Positions 1-5,966 of a DNA stretch of 17,845 nucleotides are shown here, piece by piece. How positions within the stretch are numbered: position 1 is the stretch's first letter; each line of letters opens with the position of its first letter. The notes beneath the pieces were generated by a model. The model worked only from the letters and a program-made list of their open reading frames with translations. It ran no database searches and was not told where the DNA came from. The translations under genes and the position numbers were made by a program. This DNA comes from Oscillospiraceae bacterium (lineage in GTDB: Bacteria > Bacillota_A > Clostridia > Oscillospirales > Oscillospiraceae): assembly GCA_017939025.1 (NCBI GenBank), contig JAGBAI010000057.1, positions 1 through 17,845 on the forward strand, read 5' to 3'.

Positions 1-232
1 CACCGGAGGCCTTCTCCAGGCAGCGCTTGATGTTGTCGTTGGGCATGTTGGCAGCCTTGGCCTTGGTAATGACGGTGGCCAGGCGGGAGTTGTTGGCAGG
101 ATCGGTGATGCCGCCGCCTTCCTTAACGGCGACGATCAGCTCCTTGGCGATCTTGGTAAAGGCGGCAGCACGCTTGGCATCCTGTGCGCCCTTGGTCTTC
201 TGAATGTTATGCCATTTGGAATGTCCGGACAT
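1..232 (-). CDS. YebC/PmpR family transcriptional regulator, N-terminal part (gene continues past left edge)
   Basis: The first 77 residues are visible and begin [20 protein letters not shown], the near-invariant start of the YebC/PmpR (TACO1-like) family. The lysine-rich stretch that follows and the segment around MPNDNIKR (residues 64-71) are also typical. Family members are about 240-250 residues, so roughly two thirds of the gene lies outside the window. Known members act as DNA-binding regulators, and newer work ties some of them to translation of proline-rich stretches; which applies here cannot be told. The start codon at 232 is preceded on the minus strand by a purine-rich GGAAGGGAAG ribosome binding site. 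The gene stands upstream of a hairpin repeat and is oriented like trmK and the Nif3 gene, but a gap of about 190 bp separates it from them. Confidence 0.93.
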   Translation of the reverse strand, partial: MSGHSKWHNIQKTKGAQDAKRAAAFTKIAKELIVAVKEGGGITDPANNSRLATVITKAKAANMPNDNIKRCLEKASG

Positions 233-287
233 ATGAAAAACTTCCCTTCCAGTAAAAATCAAAGATTCAGATTGTTGAAAACGTATT

Positions 288-362
288 CGTAGGGGGCGAT
301 GCCCACATCGCCCCTCAGAAGCATTGCACGATTAAGGGCCGATGTGGGCATCGGCCCCTACG
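288..362. repeat. Double-hairpin inverted repeat (Oscillospiraceae-type intergenic repeat)
   Basis: Two 28-base arms, 288-315 and 335-362, are inverted copies of each other with 26 of 28 positions matching and a 19-base spacer. Each arm is also a small hairpin by itself: GGGCGATG with CATCGCCC on the left, and GGGCCGATG with CATCGGCCC on the right. The two differences between the arms keep each local hairpin paired. It lies between the yebC-like gene and the 3' end of the Nif3 gene. It could serve as a transcription terminator or RNA-stabilising element for the leftward trmK-nif3 transcript, although neither arm has a clear U-tract. Origin as a small mobile repeat is inferred from its shape. 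Confidence 0.75.
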
Positions 363-421
363 ATGTCGCTGCAACGTACTGAAAAAATTCCTATATATTT
401 TAGCACCTTGTGACAAAAAAA

Positions 422-1213
422 TCAATAGAATTTCATGCAATCCGTATGGGTTTCGGAAATTTTTACCTCTGCTTCCGGGAACGCAGCGGAAATTTTCTCG
501 GCAAGGCAGGCGGTGACGGGGTTTTCTGTATAGAAATGGCCTGCGTCGATAAGGTTCAGTCCCAGATCATAGGCGTCCCAGAACTGGTTGTATTTCACAT
601 CGGAGGTGACGAAGGTATCGCAGCCGGCCCGGTAAGCGTCCATGATTTCCGAAGCACAGGCACCGCCGCCTACGGCAACCTTGCGAACCGGCTTCCCGGC
701 ATCCACATAGCGCAGGCCTTCGCAGCCCAGCGCAGTTTTAACGGTGGGGAGGAAAGACGCAAGGGGCTGCTCTGCCACGATGCCCTTGCGCAGCAGGCCC
801 CACGCAGCGCCGTTTTCGTCGGTGCCCATGGGATCGACGACTTCAATGTTTTCAAGGCCCAGTGCGGCAGCCAGACGGTCGTTGACACCACCGGGGGTAC
901 AATCTAAGTTGGTATGGGCATTGATGGCGCTGATGCGGTTTTCGCACAGCAGCTGGATGCTGCGGCCAATGGAAGTCTCATCGGTAATGGAATTCAGGGC
1001 CTTGAAGATCAGGGGATGGTGGGTCACGATCAGCTGGGCGCCGAATTCCACAGCCTCCTGACAGACCCCCTCAAAGGGATCCAGTGCCACCAGAATTTTC
1101 GTAACCTCCCGGCTGCGGCTGCCGCAGAGGAGCCCCACATTGTCCCAGTCCATTTTCATAAACCGGGGTGCCAGGGTTTCCAGAAAGGTGAGAATGTCAT
1201 TGACGGTTGCCAT
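422..1213 (-). CDS. Nif3-like dinuclear metal center hexameric protein (YqfO family, short form)
   Basis: A 263-residue member of the Nif3/YqfO/YbgI family, toroidal proteins that bind a pair of metal ions; some are annotated GTP cyclohydrolase I type 2, but the substrate is not settled. The expected ligands are present: H65-H66-P, H100 and D104 in HTNLD, and H226 with E230 in DAGHFYTE. At this length it is the short form, without the PII-like insertion domain of the longer Bacillus YqfO. The start at 1213 is chosen over an in-frame ATG 63 bp upstream because it has a GGAGGAA site about 8 bases before it and gives the family N-terminus (MATVNDILTFLE). Its first codons overlap the 3' end of trmK by 17 bp, so the two genes are translationally coupled, matching the trmK-yqfO order common in Firmicutes. 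Confidence 0.93.
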   Translation of the reverse strand: MATVNDILTFLETLAPRFMKMDWDNVGLLCGSRSREVTKILVALDPFEGVCQEAVEFGAQLIVTHHPLIFKALNSITDETSIGRSIQLLCENRISAINAHTNLDCTPGGVNDRLAAALGLENIEVVDPMGTDENGAAWGLLRKGIVAEQPLASFLPTVKTALGCEGLRYVDAGKPVRKVAVGGGACASEIMDAYRAGCDTFVTSDVKYNQFWDAYDLGLNLIDAGHFYTENPVTACLAEKISAAFPEAEVKISETHTDCMKFY

Positions 1214-1895
1214 AGATGCGTTCCTCCATTGCAGTAAGGTCAGACAGGATGGTTTCGTGGATGGCCAGCTGGTCACTTTCTGCCCGCTTCAGCCCGTAAA
1301 TGGTCAGCTCCACGCCGTGTTTCACCCGCTCATAGTATTCCGGCAGCAGGGGGTGATTGTCGTCCAGAAGCTGCGGTGTGATGTAGGTTTCGGCAGGTGT
1401 AATACCGTGACCGGGATCGTAGACCACTTCCATGATGGTGTAGACGAATTTTCCGTCCTTGGCCAGGGTTTCCCGGTTGATCCGAAAACCCTCGTCATAG
1501 AGCCACTGGCGCAGCTCGGGGCGCTTAGACTGACACTGTAAGATCAGACGGTATTTGGGATCTTTCAGCCACTGGGCGCTGTGGTGAATAATGGACATAA
1601 TGGTATCGGCACCCATACCGGCGCAGACCATCACGTCAAAATCCCGGGGGATGTTCCGGGCACCATCGGACAGGTGGAAGGTCATTTTGCTTTTGGTGCC
1701 GAATTTCACCGCGTTGCGCATGGCGCTTTGCAGGGGGCCTTCTGCCACGTCGGATTCAATGACGGAGCGGGCGATGCCTTTGGTCAGAAGATAAATGCCC
1801 AGGTAGCCATGATCGCAGCCGATGTCCGCCACCCGGTCGCCGGGCTTTATGTAATTGCAGCAGGCCAAAAGGCGAGTGGAAAGGGGGATTTTCAT
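1197..1895 (-). CDS. trmK: tRNA (adenine(22)-N(1))-methyltransferase TrmK
   Basis: A 232-residue class I SAM-dependent methyltransferase of the TrmK/YqfN family, which methylates N1 of adenine 22 in the D-arm of bacterial tRNAs. The SAM-binding motif I is VADIGCDHGYL at residues 22-32. The family signature CAGMGADTI (91-99) and the LQCQSKRPELRQWL stretch (119-132) follow in the expected order. The C-terminal third is the helical, charged domain typical of the family. The start at 1895 is preferred over upstream in-frame codons because it has a GGAGGAA site, and because the upstream extension would be encoded by the inverted repeat at 1917-2021. It overlaps the Nif3 gene by 17 bp. In many Firmicutes the pair lies downstream of the primary sigma factor gene; here a DUF1858 gene is upstream instead. 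Confidence 0.94.
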   Translation of the reverse strand: MKIPLSTRLLACCNYIKPGDRVADIGCDHGYLGIYLLTKGIARSVIESDVAEGPLQSAMRNAVKFGTKSKMTFHLSDGARNIPRDFDVMVCAGMGADTIMSIIHHSAQWLKDPKYRLILQCQSKRPELRQWLYDEGFRINRETLAKDGKFVYTIMEVVYDPGHGITPAETYITPQLLDDNHPLLPEYYERVKHGVELTIYGLKRAESDQLAIHETILSDLTAMEERIYGNRQ

Positions 1896-1916
1896 GGGAA
1901 TTCCTCCATAAAAAGA

Positions 1917-2021
1917 TGTCATTGCGAACCAGTCCTCAGACTGGTGCGGCAATCTCCTCCCACATTTTCCGGAAGCGGAAGGGGATTGCCACGCCAGTGT
2001 GCACACTGGCTCGCAATGACA
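1917..2021. repeat. MITE-like inverted repeat element, about 105 bp
   Basis: The outer 11 bases, TGTCATTGCGA at 1917-1927, are perfectly inverted at 2011-2021. The two sides stay alignable for about 40 bases, with a handful of differences. The inner part carries self-complementary CCAGT and ACTGG pieces on each side, so each arm can fold by itself. The element sits between the DUF1858 stop and the trmK ribosome binding site and contains no gene. No flanking target duplication is obvious. Similar CATTGCGA...CCAGT repeats recur in Oscillospiraceae genomes (recollection, not checked). It may alter trmK expression by changing the leader RNA. Confidence 0.75.
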
Positions 2022-2037
2022 CGCGAGTTTTATTGAT

Positions 2038-2271
2038 TTAGATCTTCTTCTCAGCCTGAGCGGCCTCGTAGGCCTCCAGGAAGTGGTTCAGCTGAGCCAG
2101 GAAGGGGTCGCACTCGATGCCGTGAACCATGCAGGCTTCCTCAACGGTCTCGCCACGGGAAGAGGGGCAGCCCAGGCAGTGCATGCCGATGGCAAAGAAC
2201 AGGGGAGCAGCGTGGGGTGCGATGTCCAGAATGTCACCGATGATGGTGGATTTTTCAATTTTAACAGCCAT
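2038..2271 (-). CDS. DUF1858 domain protein (hybrid-cluster-protein-associated redox disulfide domain)
   Basis: A 77-residue soluble protein matching the small DUF1858 family. The hallmark is the helical N-terminal part with TIIGDILDIAP (9-19), followed by the CxxC pair C32 and C35 in GMHCLGCPSSRGET. In this family the two cysteines are thought to form a redox-active disulfide, and such proteins often occur with hybrid cluster protein or other anaerobic redox enzymes. No such partner is in the window. The start at 2271 is supported by an AGGAGG site about 7 bases upstream and a TATAAT box at 2303-2308. The C-terminus is short and charged. It may be co-transcribed with trmK, although a 142-bp gap holding an inverted repeat separates them. 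Confidence 0.92.
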   Translation of the reverse strand: MAVKIEKSTIIGDILDIAPHAAPLFFAIGMHCLGCPSSRGETVEEACMVHGIECDPFLAQLNHFLEAYEAAQAEKKI

Positions 2272-2302
2272 GATGATAGCCTCCTAATTTTTATCTCCCG
2301 CT

Positions 2303-2331
2303 ATTATAACCGCTATAGAGAGAAAAAACAA
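2303..2331 (-). promoter_or_regulatory. Promoter of the DUF1858 gene
   Basis: On the minus strand a perfect TATAAT (2303-2308) is preceded by a 17-base spacer and a weak -35 TTGTTT (2326-2331). It lies about 30 bases upstream of the DUF1858 start codon. Confidence 0.55.
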
Positions 2332-2356
2332 GAGGGAATATTCGGTTGAATGCAAA

Positions 2357-2569
2357 TTATTCTGCTTCTTTCTGGTATTCCAGAATATCCCCCGGCTGGC
2401 AGTCCAGGGCTTTGCAGATGGCCTCCAGCGTGGAAAAGCGTACGGCGCTGACTTTGCCGGTTTTCAGCTTGGAGAGGTTGACATTGGAAACGCCGACTTT
2501 GGCGGACAGCTCATTCAGTGACATTTTTCGATCCGCCATGACACGATCTAAGCGTAAAATGATAGGCAT
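2357..2569 (-). CDS. Small helix-turn-helix (Cro/C1, YozG-like) transcriptional regulator
   Basis: A 70-residue protein that is essentially one Cro/C1-type helix-turn-helix domain. The helix-turn-helix covers about residues 16-45, with LNELSAKVGVSNVNLSKLKTG giving the two helices, followed by FSTLEAICKALDCQPGDILEY, the usual end of this compact family. Very similar regulators occur next to DUF2975 membrane proteins across Firmicutes, which fits the gene immediately upstream. The start at 2569 has an AAGGAGG site that overlaps the DUF2975 stop region; only 12 bp separate the two genes, so they form one operon. The likely role is autoregulation of the pair, but the signal is unknown. Confidence 0.9.
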   Translation of the reverse strand: MPIILRLDRVMADRKMSLNELSAKVGVSNVNLSKLKTGKVSAVRFSTLEAICKALDCQPGDILEYQKEAE

Positions 2570-2581
2570 GGGGTATCCTCC

Positions 2582-3178
2582 TTACAGAGTCTCGTCGGAC
2601 AGCTGCTGGAGCTCTTCGCCGTAGCGGAAAACACCGGAAAGAAGGAAAACCACTGCTGCAATCAGTAAGAACGTGGTATCCGGTTGGAATTCATAGGTTA
2701 CCTTGGTAATGTGCCCGCCTAAAAAGAAATCGGCGAAACGGTATTGATTCTCCATAATATACTGCATGGCATAATCCGTCAGGTTTTCAATGGCAAACAC
2801 GGCCAGACTGACCCAACCCAGCTTGGCGAGCAGCTTGCCGGTGCCGCTGAAGGGCCGGTGATGTGTCATGGGACGCAGGATTCGCCGCAGGATCTGGAGC
2901 CCCCAGCACATCAGAGGCACCTGCCCGAAATAGACAAGCAGCGAAATCAGAGACATATTCCGCAGGGCGTGGCGACTGACGGTGATGCCGCCGCTCTCCG
3001 AGTAGAAATACAGATTATCCAGAGAAATGCCACTGATAAAAACCTCCGGGGATATGCTGTCGGAAAATGCACTATGGACACAAACCAGGCCGTGGAACAG
3101 ACTGCCAATCAGGATCACCCAGCAGGCCAGATTCAGAAGAACAGAGATGATCCCAGCAATCTTTGCATGTGATTTCAT
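2582..3178 (-). CDS. DUF2975 family integral membrane protein
   Basis: A 198-residue protein with four predicted membrane segments at about residues 8-33, 74-98, 116-133 and 168-185, and an extracytoplasmic loop of about 40 residues after the first. The RPFS motif (108-111) before the third segment and the ending FRYGEELQQLSDETL are typical of DUF2975. The biochemical function of this family is unknown. It is regularly paired with a small YozG-like Cro/C1 regulator, as here, so a membrane sensor or regulator partner is plausible but unproven. The start at 3178 has a strong AAGGAGGT site, and a near-consensus promoter lies just upstream at 3209-3237. Confidence 0.88.
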   Translation of the reverse strand: MKSHAKIAGIISVLLNLACWVILIGSLFHGLVCVHSAFSDSISPEVFISGISLDNLYFYSESGGITVSRHALRNMSLISLLVYFGQVPLMCWGLQILRRILRPMTHHRPFSGTGKLLAKLGWVSLAVFAIENLTDYAMQYIMENQYRFADFFLGGHITKVTYEFQPDTTFLLIAAVVFLLSGVFRYGEELQQLSDETL

Positions 3179-3208
3179 AGAAGTACCTCCTTGTGTTTCG
3201 GTAACTTC

Positions 3209-3237
3209 AATATAACATGATGAATTGCGTTTGTCAA
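3209..3237 (-). promoter_or_regulatory. Promoter of the DUF2975-regulator operon
   Basis: On the minus strand a perfect -35 TTGACA (3232-3237), a 17-base spacer and a -10 TATATT (3209-3214) lie about 30 bases upstream of the DUF2975 start. Short AT-rich repeats just upstream (ACGATAA twice at about 3248-3261, and AATTTG with CAAATT at 3264-3281) could be operator half-sites, but that is speculative. Confidence 0.8.
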
Positions 3238-3352
3238 CAAATATTTAACGATAAACGATAAATAATTTGCGAAAACAAATTCTGTGACATTTATTGGACG
3301 GAATCTGTACTATGCTGTGCACAGGGAAGAGAAAGCAGTCAGGGAGCTTTCC

Positions 3353-3381
3353 TTGACTTTCTGTTCCTTTTTGCGTATAAT
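3353..3381 (+). promoter_or_regulatory. Consensus-type promoter of the topoisomerase operon
   Basis: TTGACT (3353-3358), a 17-base spacer and a perfect TATAAT (3376-3381) lie about 50 bases before the ParE-like start codon. It is back to back with the DUF2975 promoter at 3209-3237, with roughly 115 bp between the two -35 boxes. No other clear promoter is seen before the ParC-like, YitT or lipoprotein genes, so it may drive all of them. Confidence 0.85.
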
Positions 3382-3432
3382 ACAATAGAATTATTATGGA
3401 TAATTATGCTTTGCTAGGTAGGTAAGAATAAA

Positions 3433-5427
3433 ATGGCAAAAAAGAAGCAAGAACAATACGGAAATTCCAGTATCTCCATGCTCAAGGGTGAGGACCGGGT
3501 GCGTAAGCGTCCTGCGGTCATCTTCGGCTCTGACGATCTGGAGGGCTGTAAGCACGCGGTGTTTGAGATCCTCTCCAACGCCATCGACGAAGCCCGGGAG
3601 GGCCACGGCGATACCATCCTCGTCACCCGCTACGAGGATTTATCTGTGGAAGTGGAGGACTTCGGCCGGGGCTGTCCCGTGGATTATAACGAAAAGGAAA
3701 AGCGCTACAACTGGGAGCTGGTTTTCTGCGAAATGTACGCAGGTGGCAAGTATGGCGAAAACGGCGAAAACTACGAATATTCCCTGGGTCTGAACGGCCT
3801 GGGCTCCTGTGCCACCCAGTACGCTTCGGAATATTTTGATGCTACCATCCGCCGGGATGGGTTCCGGTACGATCTGCACTTTGAAAAGGGCCGGAACGTC
3901 GGCGGGCTGAAAAAAGAAGCGGCTGACCGGAAAAAAACCGGCTCCTGCTTCCGCTGGCGGCCGGACAAGGAAGTGTTCACCGACATCAACATTCCCGTGG
4001 AATATTACCGGGATGTGCTGCGCCGGCAGGCGGTGGTGAATAAGGGCATCCGCTTCAAGTTCCGCAACCAGGTGGGCCGGAAATTTGAGGAAGAGGAATA
4101 TTGCTATGAGGACGGTATCCGTCAGTATATTGAGGAAATGGTGGGAGATAACGCCTTCACCATGCCCGCCTACTGGGAGACGGAGCGCCGTGGCCGGGAT
4201 GCGGAAAACCGCCCGGAAATGAAATTAAAAATCACGGCCGCATTCTGTTTCAGTAAGCAGGTCAGCCACATCGAGTATTACCACAACTCCTCCTGGCTGG
4301 AATACGGCGGCAGCCCCGACCGGGCCGTGCGCCTGGGCTTTACCGCGGCATTTGACAAGTATTTAAGGGACAATAATAAATATACCAAAAATGAGTCGAA
4401 GATCATCTATCAGGATATTCAGGATTCTCTGGTGATGGTCACCAACTGCTTCTCCACCATCGGCTGTTTTGAGAACCAGACCAAAAAGTCGGTCAATTCC
4501 AAGTTCACCCAAGAGGCCATGACCGCTTTCTTTAAGGAACAGCTGCAGGTCTGGTTCATTGAAAATGCCCAGGAGGCGGCTAAGGCTGCGGAGCAGATCC
4601 TGGTGAACAAGCGGGCCAGAGAGTCTGCGGAAAAGACCAAAAGCAATGTGAAGAAAAAGCTCTCCGGCTCCATTGACATTGCCAACCGGGTGCAGAAATT
4701 TGTGGATTGCCGTACCCGGGATACCTCCCTGCGGGAGCTGTATATCGTGGAGGGCGACTCCGCATTGGGAAGCGTCAAGTTTGCCCGGGACGCAGAATTC
4801 CAGGGAATCATGCCCGTTCGCGGCAAGATCCTCAACTGTCTGAAAGCAGACTATACCAAGATCTTTGCGTCTCCCATCATTACGGATCTGATGAAGGTTC
4901 TGGGCTGTGGTGTAGAGGTTCAGGGAAAGAAGGCCAAGGAGCTTTCTTCCTTTGATATTGATAACCTCCGCTGGAACAAGGTCATCATCTGTACCGACGC
5001 AGACGTGGACGGCTTCCAGATCCGCACGCTGATCCTGACTATGCTCTACCGGCTGTGTCCGACGCTCATTCGGGATGGTTACGTCTACATCGCCGAATCT
5101 CCGCTTTTTGAGATCACGTACAAGGAAAAAAATAAGGAAATGACCCAGTTTGCCTACAACGAGGCGGAAAAGGTTCAGATCCTGAAATCTTTGCAGGGAA
5201 AAAAGGTGGATATCCAGCGCTCCAAGGGCTTAGGTGAGAACACCAAGGAAATGATGTGGATGACCACCATGAATCCGGAAACCCGCCGTCTCATCAAAGT
5301 CATGCCGGAGGACGCGGAGCGGACTGCCATGTATTTTGACATCCTGCTGGGCGATGCGCTGCAGGAAAGAAAGAATTTCATTGCGGAGAACGGTGCGAAA
5401 TATCTGGAACTGGCAGATATTTCTTAA
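3433..5427 (+). CDS. parE: Type IIA topoisomerase ATPase/TOPRIM subunit, divergent ParE/GyrB-like
   Basis: A 664-residue GyrB/ParE homologue. Its GHKL ATPase domain (about 35-210) keeps the catalytic glutamate E45 and N49 in EILSNAIDEA, D76 in DFGRG and the LNGLGS loop (120-125). A transducer domain follows with the QTK lysine loop (349-351). The TOPRIM domain has EGDSALG (440-446) and DADVDG (522-527), then SKGLGE (597-602) and TTMNPETR (611-618). It would supply ATP hydrolysis and the DNA-cleavage metal site to the ParC-like subunit downstream. It differs from canonical GyrB at usually fixed places: DFGRGCPVD instead of DNGRGIPVD, DGFQI instead of DG[AS]HI, and QRSKGLGE instead of QRYKGLGE. 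The topoisomerase IV role is inferred from the partner lacking a GyrA-box; the symbol is by role only. An AGGTAGG-like site precedes the start at 3433. Confidence 0.9.
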   Translation: MAKKKQEQYGNSSISMLKGEDRVRKRPAVIFGSDDLEGCKHAVFEILSNAIDEAREGHGDTILVTRYEDLSVEVEDFGRGCPVDYNEKEKRYNWELVFCEMYAGGKYGENGENYEYSLGLNGLGSCATQYASEYFDATIRRDGFRYDLHFEKGRNVGGLKKEAADRKKTGSCFRWRPDKEVFTDINIPVEYYRDVLRRQAVVNKGIRFKFRNQVGRKFEEEEYCYEDGIRQYIEEMVGDNAFTMPAYWETERRGRDAENRPEMKLKITAAFCFSKQVSHIEYYHNSSWLEYGGSPDRAVRLGFTAAFDKYLRDNNKYTKNESKIIYQDIQDSLVMVTNCFSTIGCFENQTKKSVNSKFTQEAMTAFFKEQLQVWFIENAQEAAKAAEQILVNKRARESAEKTKSNVKKKLSGSIDIANRVQKFVDCRTRDTSLRELYIVEGDSALGSVKFARDAEFQGIMPVRGKILNCLKADYTKIFASPIITDLMKVLGCGVEVQGKKAKELSSFDIDNLRWNKVIICTDADVDGFQIRTLILTMLYRLCPTLIRDGYVYIAESPLFEITYKEKNKEMTQFAYNEAEKVQILKSLQGKKVDIQRSKGLGENTKEMMWMTTMNPETRRLIKVMPEDAERTAMYFDILLGDALQERKNFIAENGAKYLELADIS

Positions 5428-5432
5428 AAATG

Positions 5433-5479
5433 CCTTCCCCTTTGGGGAAGGTGGCACGGCGAAGCCGTGACGGATGAGG
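5433..5479. repeat. Left inverted-repeat end of the DUF559 cassette (two hairpins)
   Basis: CCTTCCCC (5433-5440) pairs with GGGGAAGG (5444-5451) around TTT. A second hairpin, CACGGC (5455-5460) with GCCGTG (5464-5469), follows, then CGGATGAGG (5471-5479). The same order of parts appears inverted at 5904-5944, beyond the DUF559 gene. It begins 6 bases after the ParE-like stop and could act as an attenuator in the operon. Confidence 0.8.
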
Positions 5480-5525
5480 GCGGTACACGGCCCGATCCAG
5501 CACAAGGGAAAGGCGAAGAGGAACC

Positions 5526-5879
5526 ATGCGGTATAACTCGAAGCTAACACCCAGAGCGCAGAAGCTGCGCCGGGAAATGACCAAGGAAGAGCGCAGACTA
5601 TGGTATGAATATCTCAGAACATACCCACATACCTTTCGCAGGCAGGTGGCATTTGGCAACTATATTCTGGATTTTTACTGTGCTGCGGCAAAGCTGGCGA
5701 TAGAGCTGGATGGCTCCCAGCACTATGAGGAGCAGGGACTTCGGCATGATATGTATCGGGATATGTATCTGAACAGCATTGGAATCTATGTGCTGCACTT
5801 TTCTAATACGGATGTTTTACAGAATTTGCGCGGTGTTTGTCAAGTGATTGACATGACAGTTGCGCAGAGAATCAGGTAA
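5526..5879 (+). CDS. DUF559 endonuclease-domain protein (Vsr-like PD-(D/E)XK fold)
   Basis: A 117-residue protein of the DUF559 family, related to very-short-patch-repair and other restriction-like nucleases. The N-terminal LRREMTKEERRLWYEYLR (14-31), then FRRQVAFGNYILDFYC (37-52) and AIELDGSQH (58-66), give the metal-binding D49 and the E60-x-D62 pair of the fold. The C-terminal part with GIYVLHFSNTDVLQN is also typical. The substrate of DUF559 proteins is not established; nicking or mismatch repair activity is only inferred from the fold. It begins 98 bp after the ParE-like gene, behind a GAGGA site, and is enclosed by inverted hairpin repeats. Codon choice and base composition look more AT-rich than its neighbours by eye, which fits insertion from elsewhere. 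Whether it is active, or the repeats are its targets, is unknown. Confidence 0.88.
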   Translation: MRYNSKLTPRAQKLRREMTKEERRLWYEYLRTYPHTFRRQVAFGNYILDFYCAAAKLAIELDGSQHYEEQGLRHDMYRDMYLNSIGIYVLHFSNTDVLQNLRGVCQVIDMTVAQRIR

Positions 5880-5882
5880 AAA

Positions 5883-5944
5883 CCATTCCCTTCGGGAATG
5901 GAACCTCACCCGCCCCTGCGGGGCACCCTCCTCAAAGGGGAGGG
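5883..5944. repeat. Right inverted-repeat end of the DUF559 cassette (three hairpins)
   Basis: Three hairpins follow the DUF559 stop. CCATTCCC (5883-5890) pairs with GGGAATGG (5894-5901), GCCCC (5912-5916) with GGGGC (5920-5924), and CCCTCCTC (5926-5933) with GGGGAGGG (5937-5944). Read on the minus strand from 5944, the outer hairpin, the GGTG step, the inner hairpin and CGGGTGAGG match the left end at 5433-5479 in order. It ends 9 bases before the ribosome binding site of the ParC-like gene. Confidence 0.78.
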
Positions 5945-5966
5945 CACTATTGCAAAGGAGCCAACT

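Noticed and set aside
5898..5966. Longer N-terminus for the ParC-like protein from the ATG at 5898
   Set aside because: It would be encoded by the cassette's hairpin repeat. The ATG at 5967 has a proper AAAGGAG site and gives the family N-terminus.
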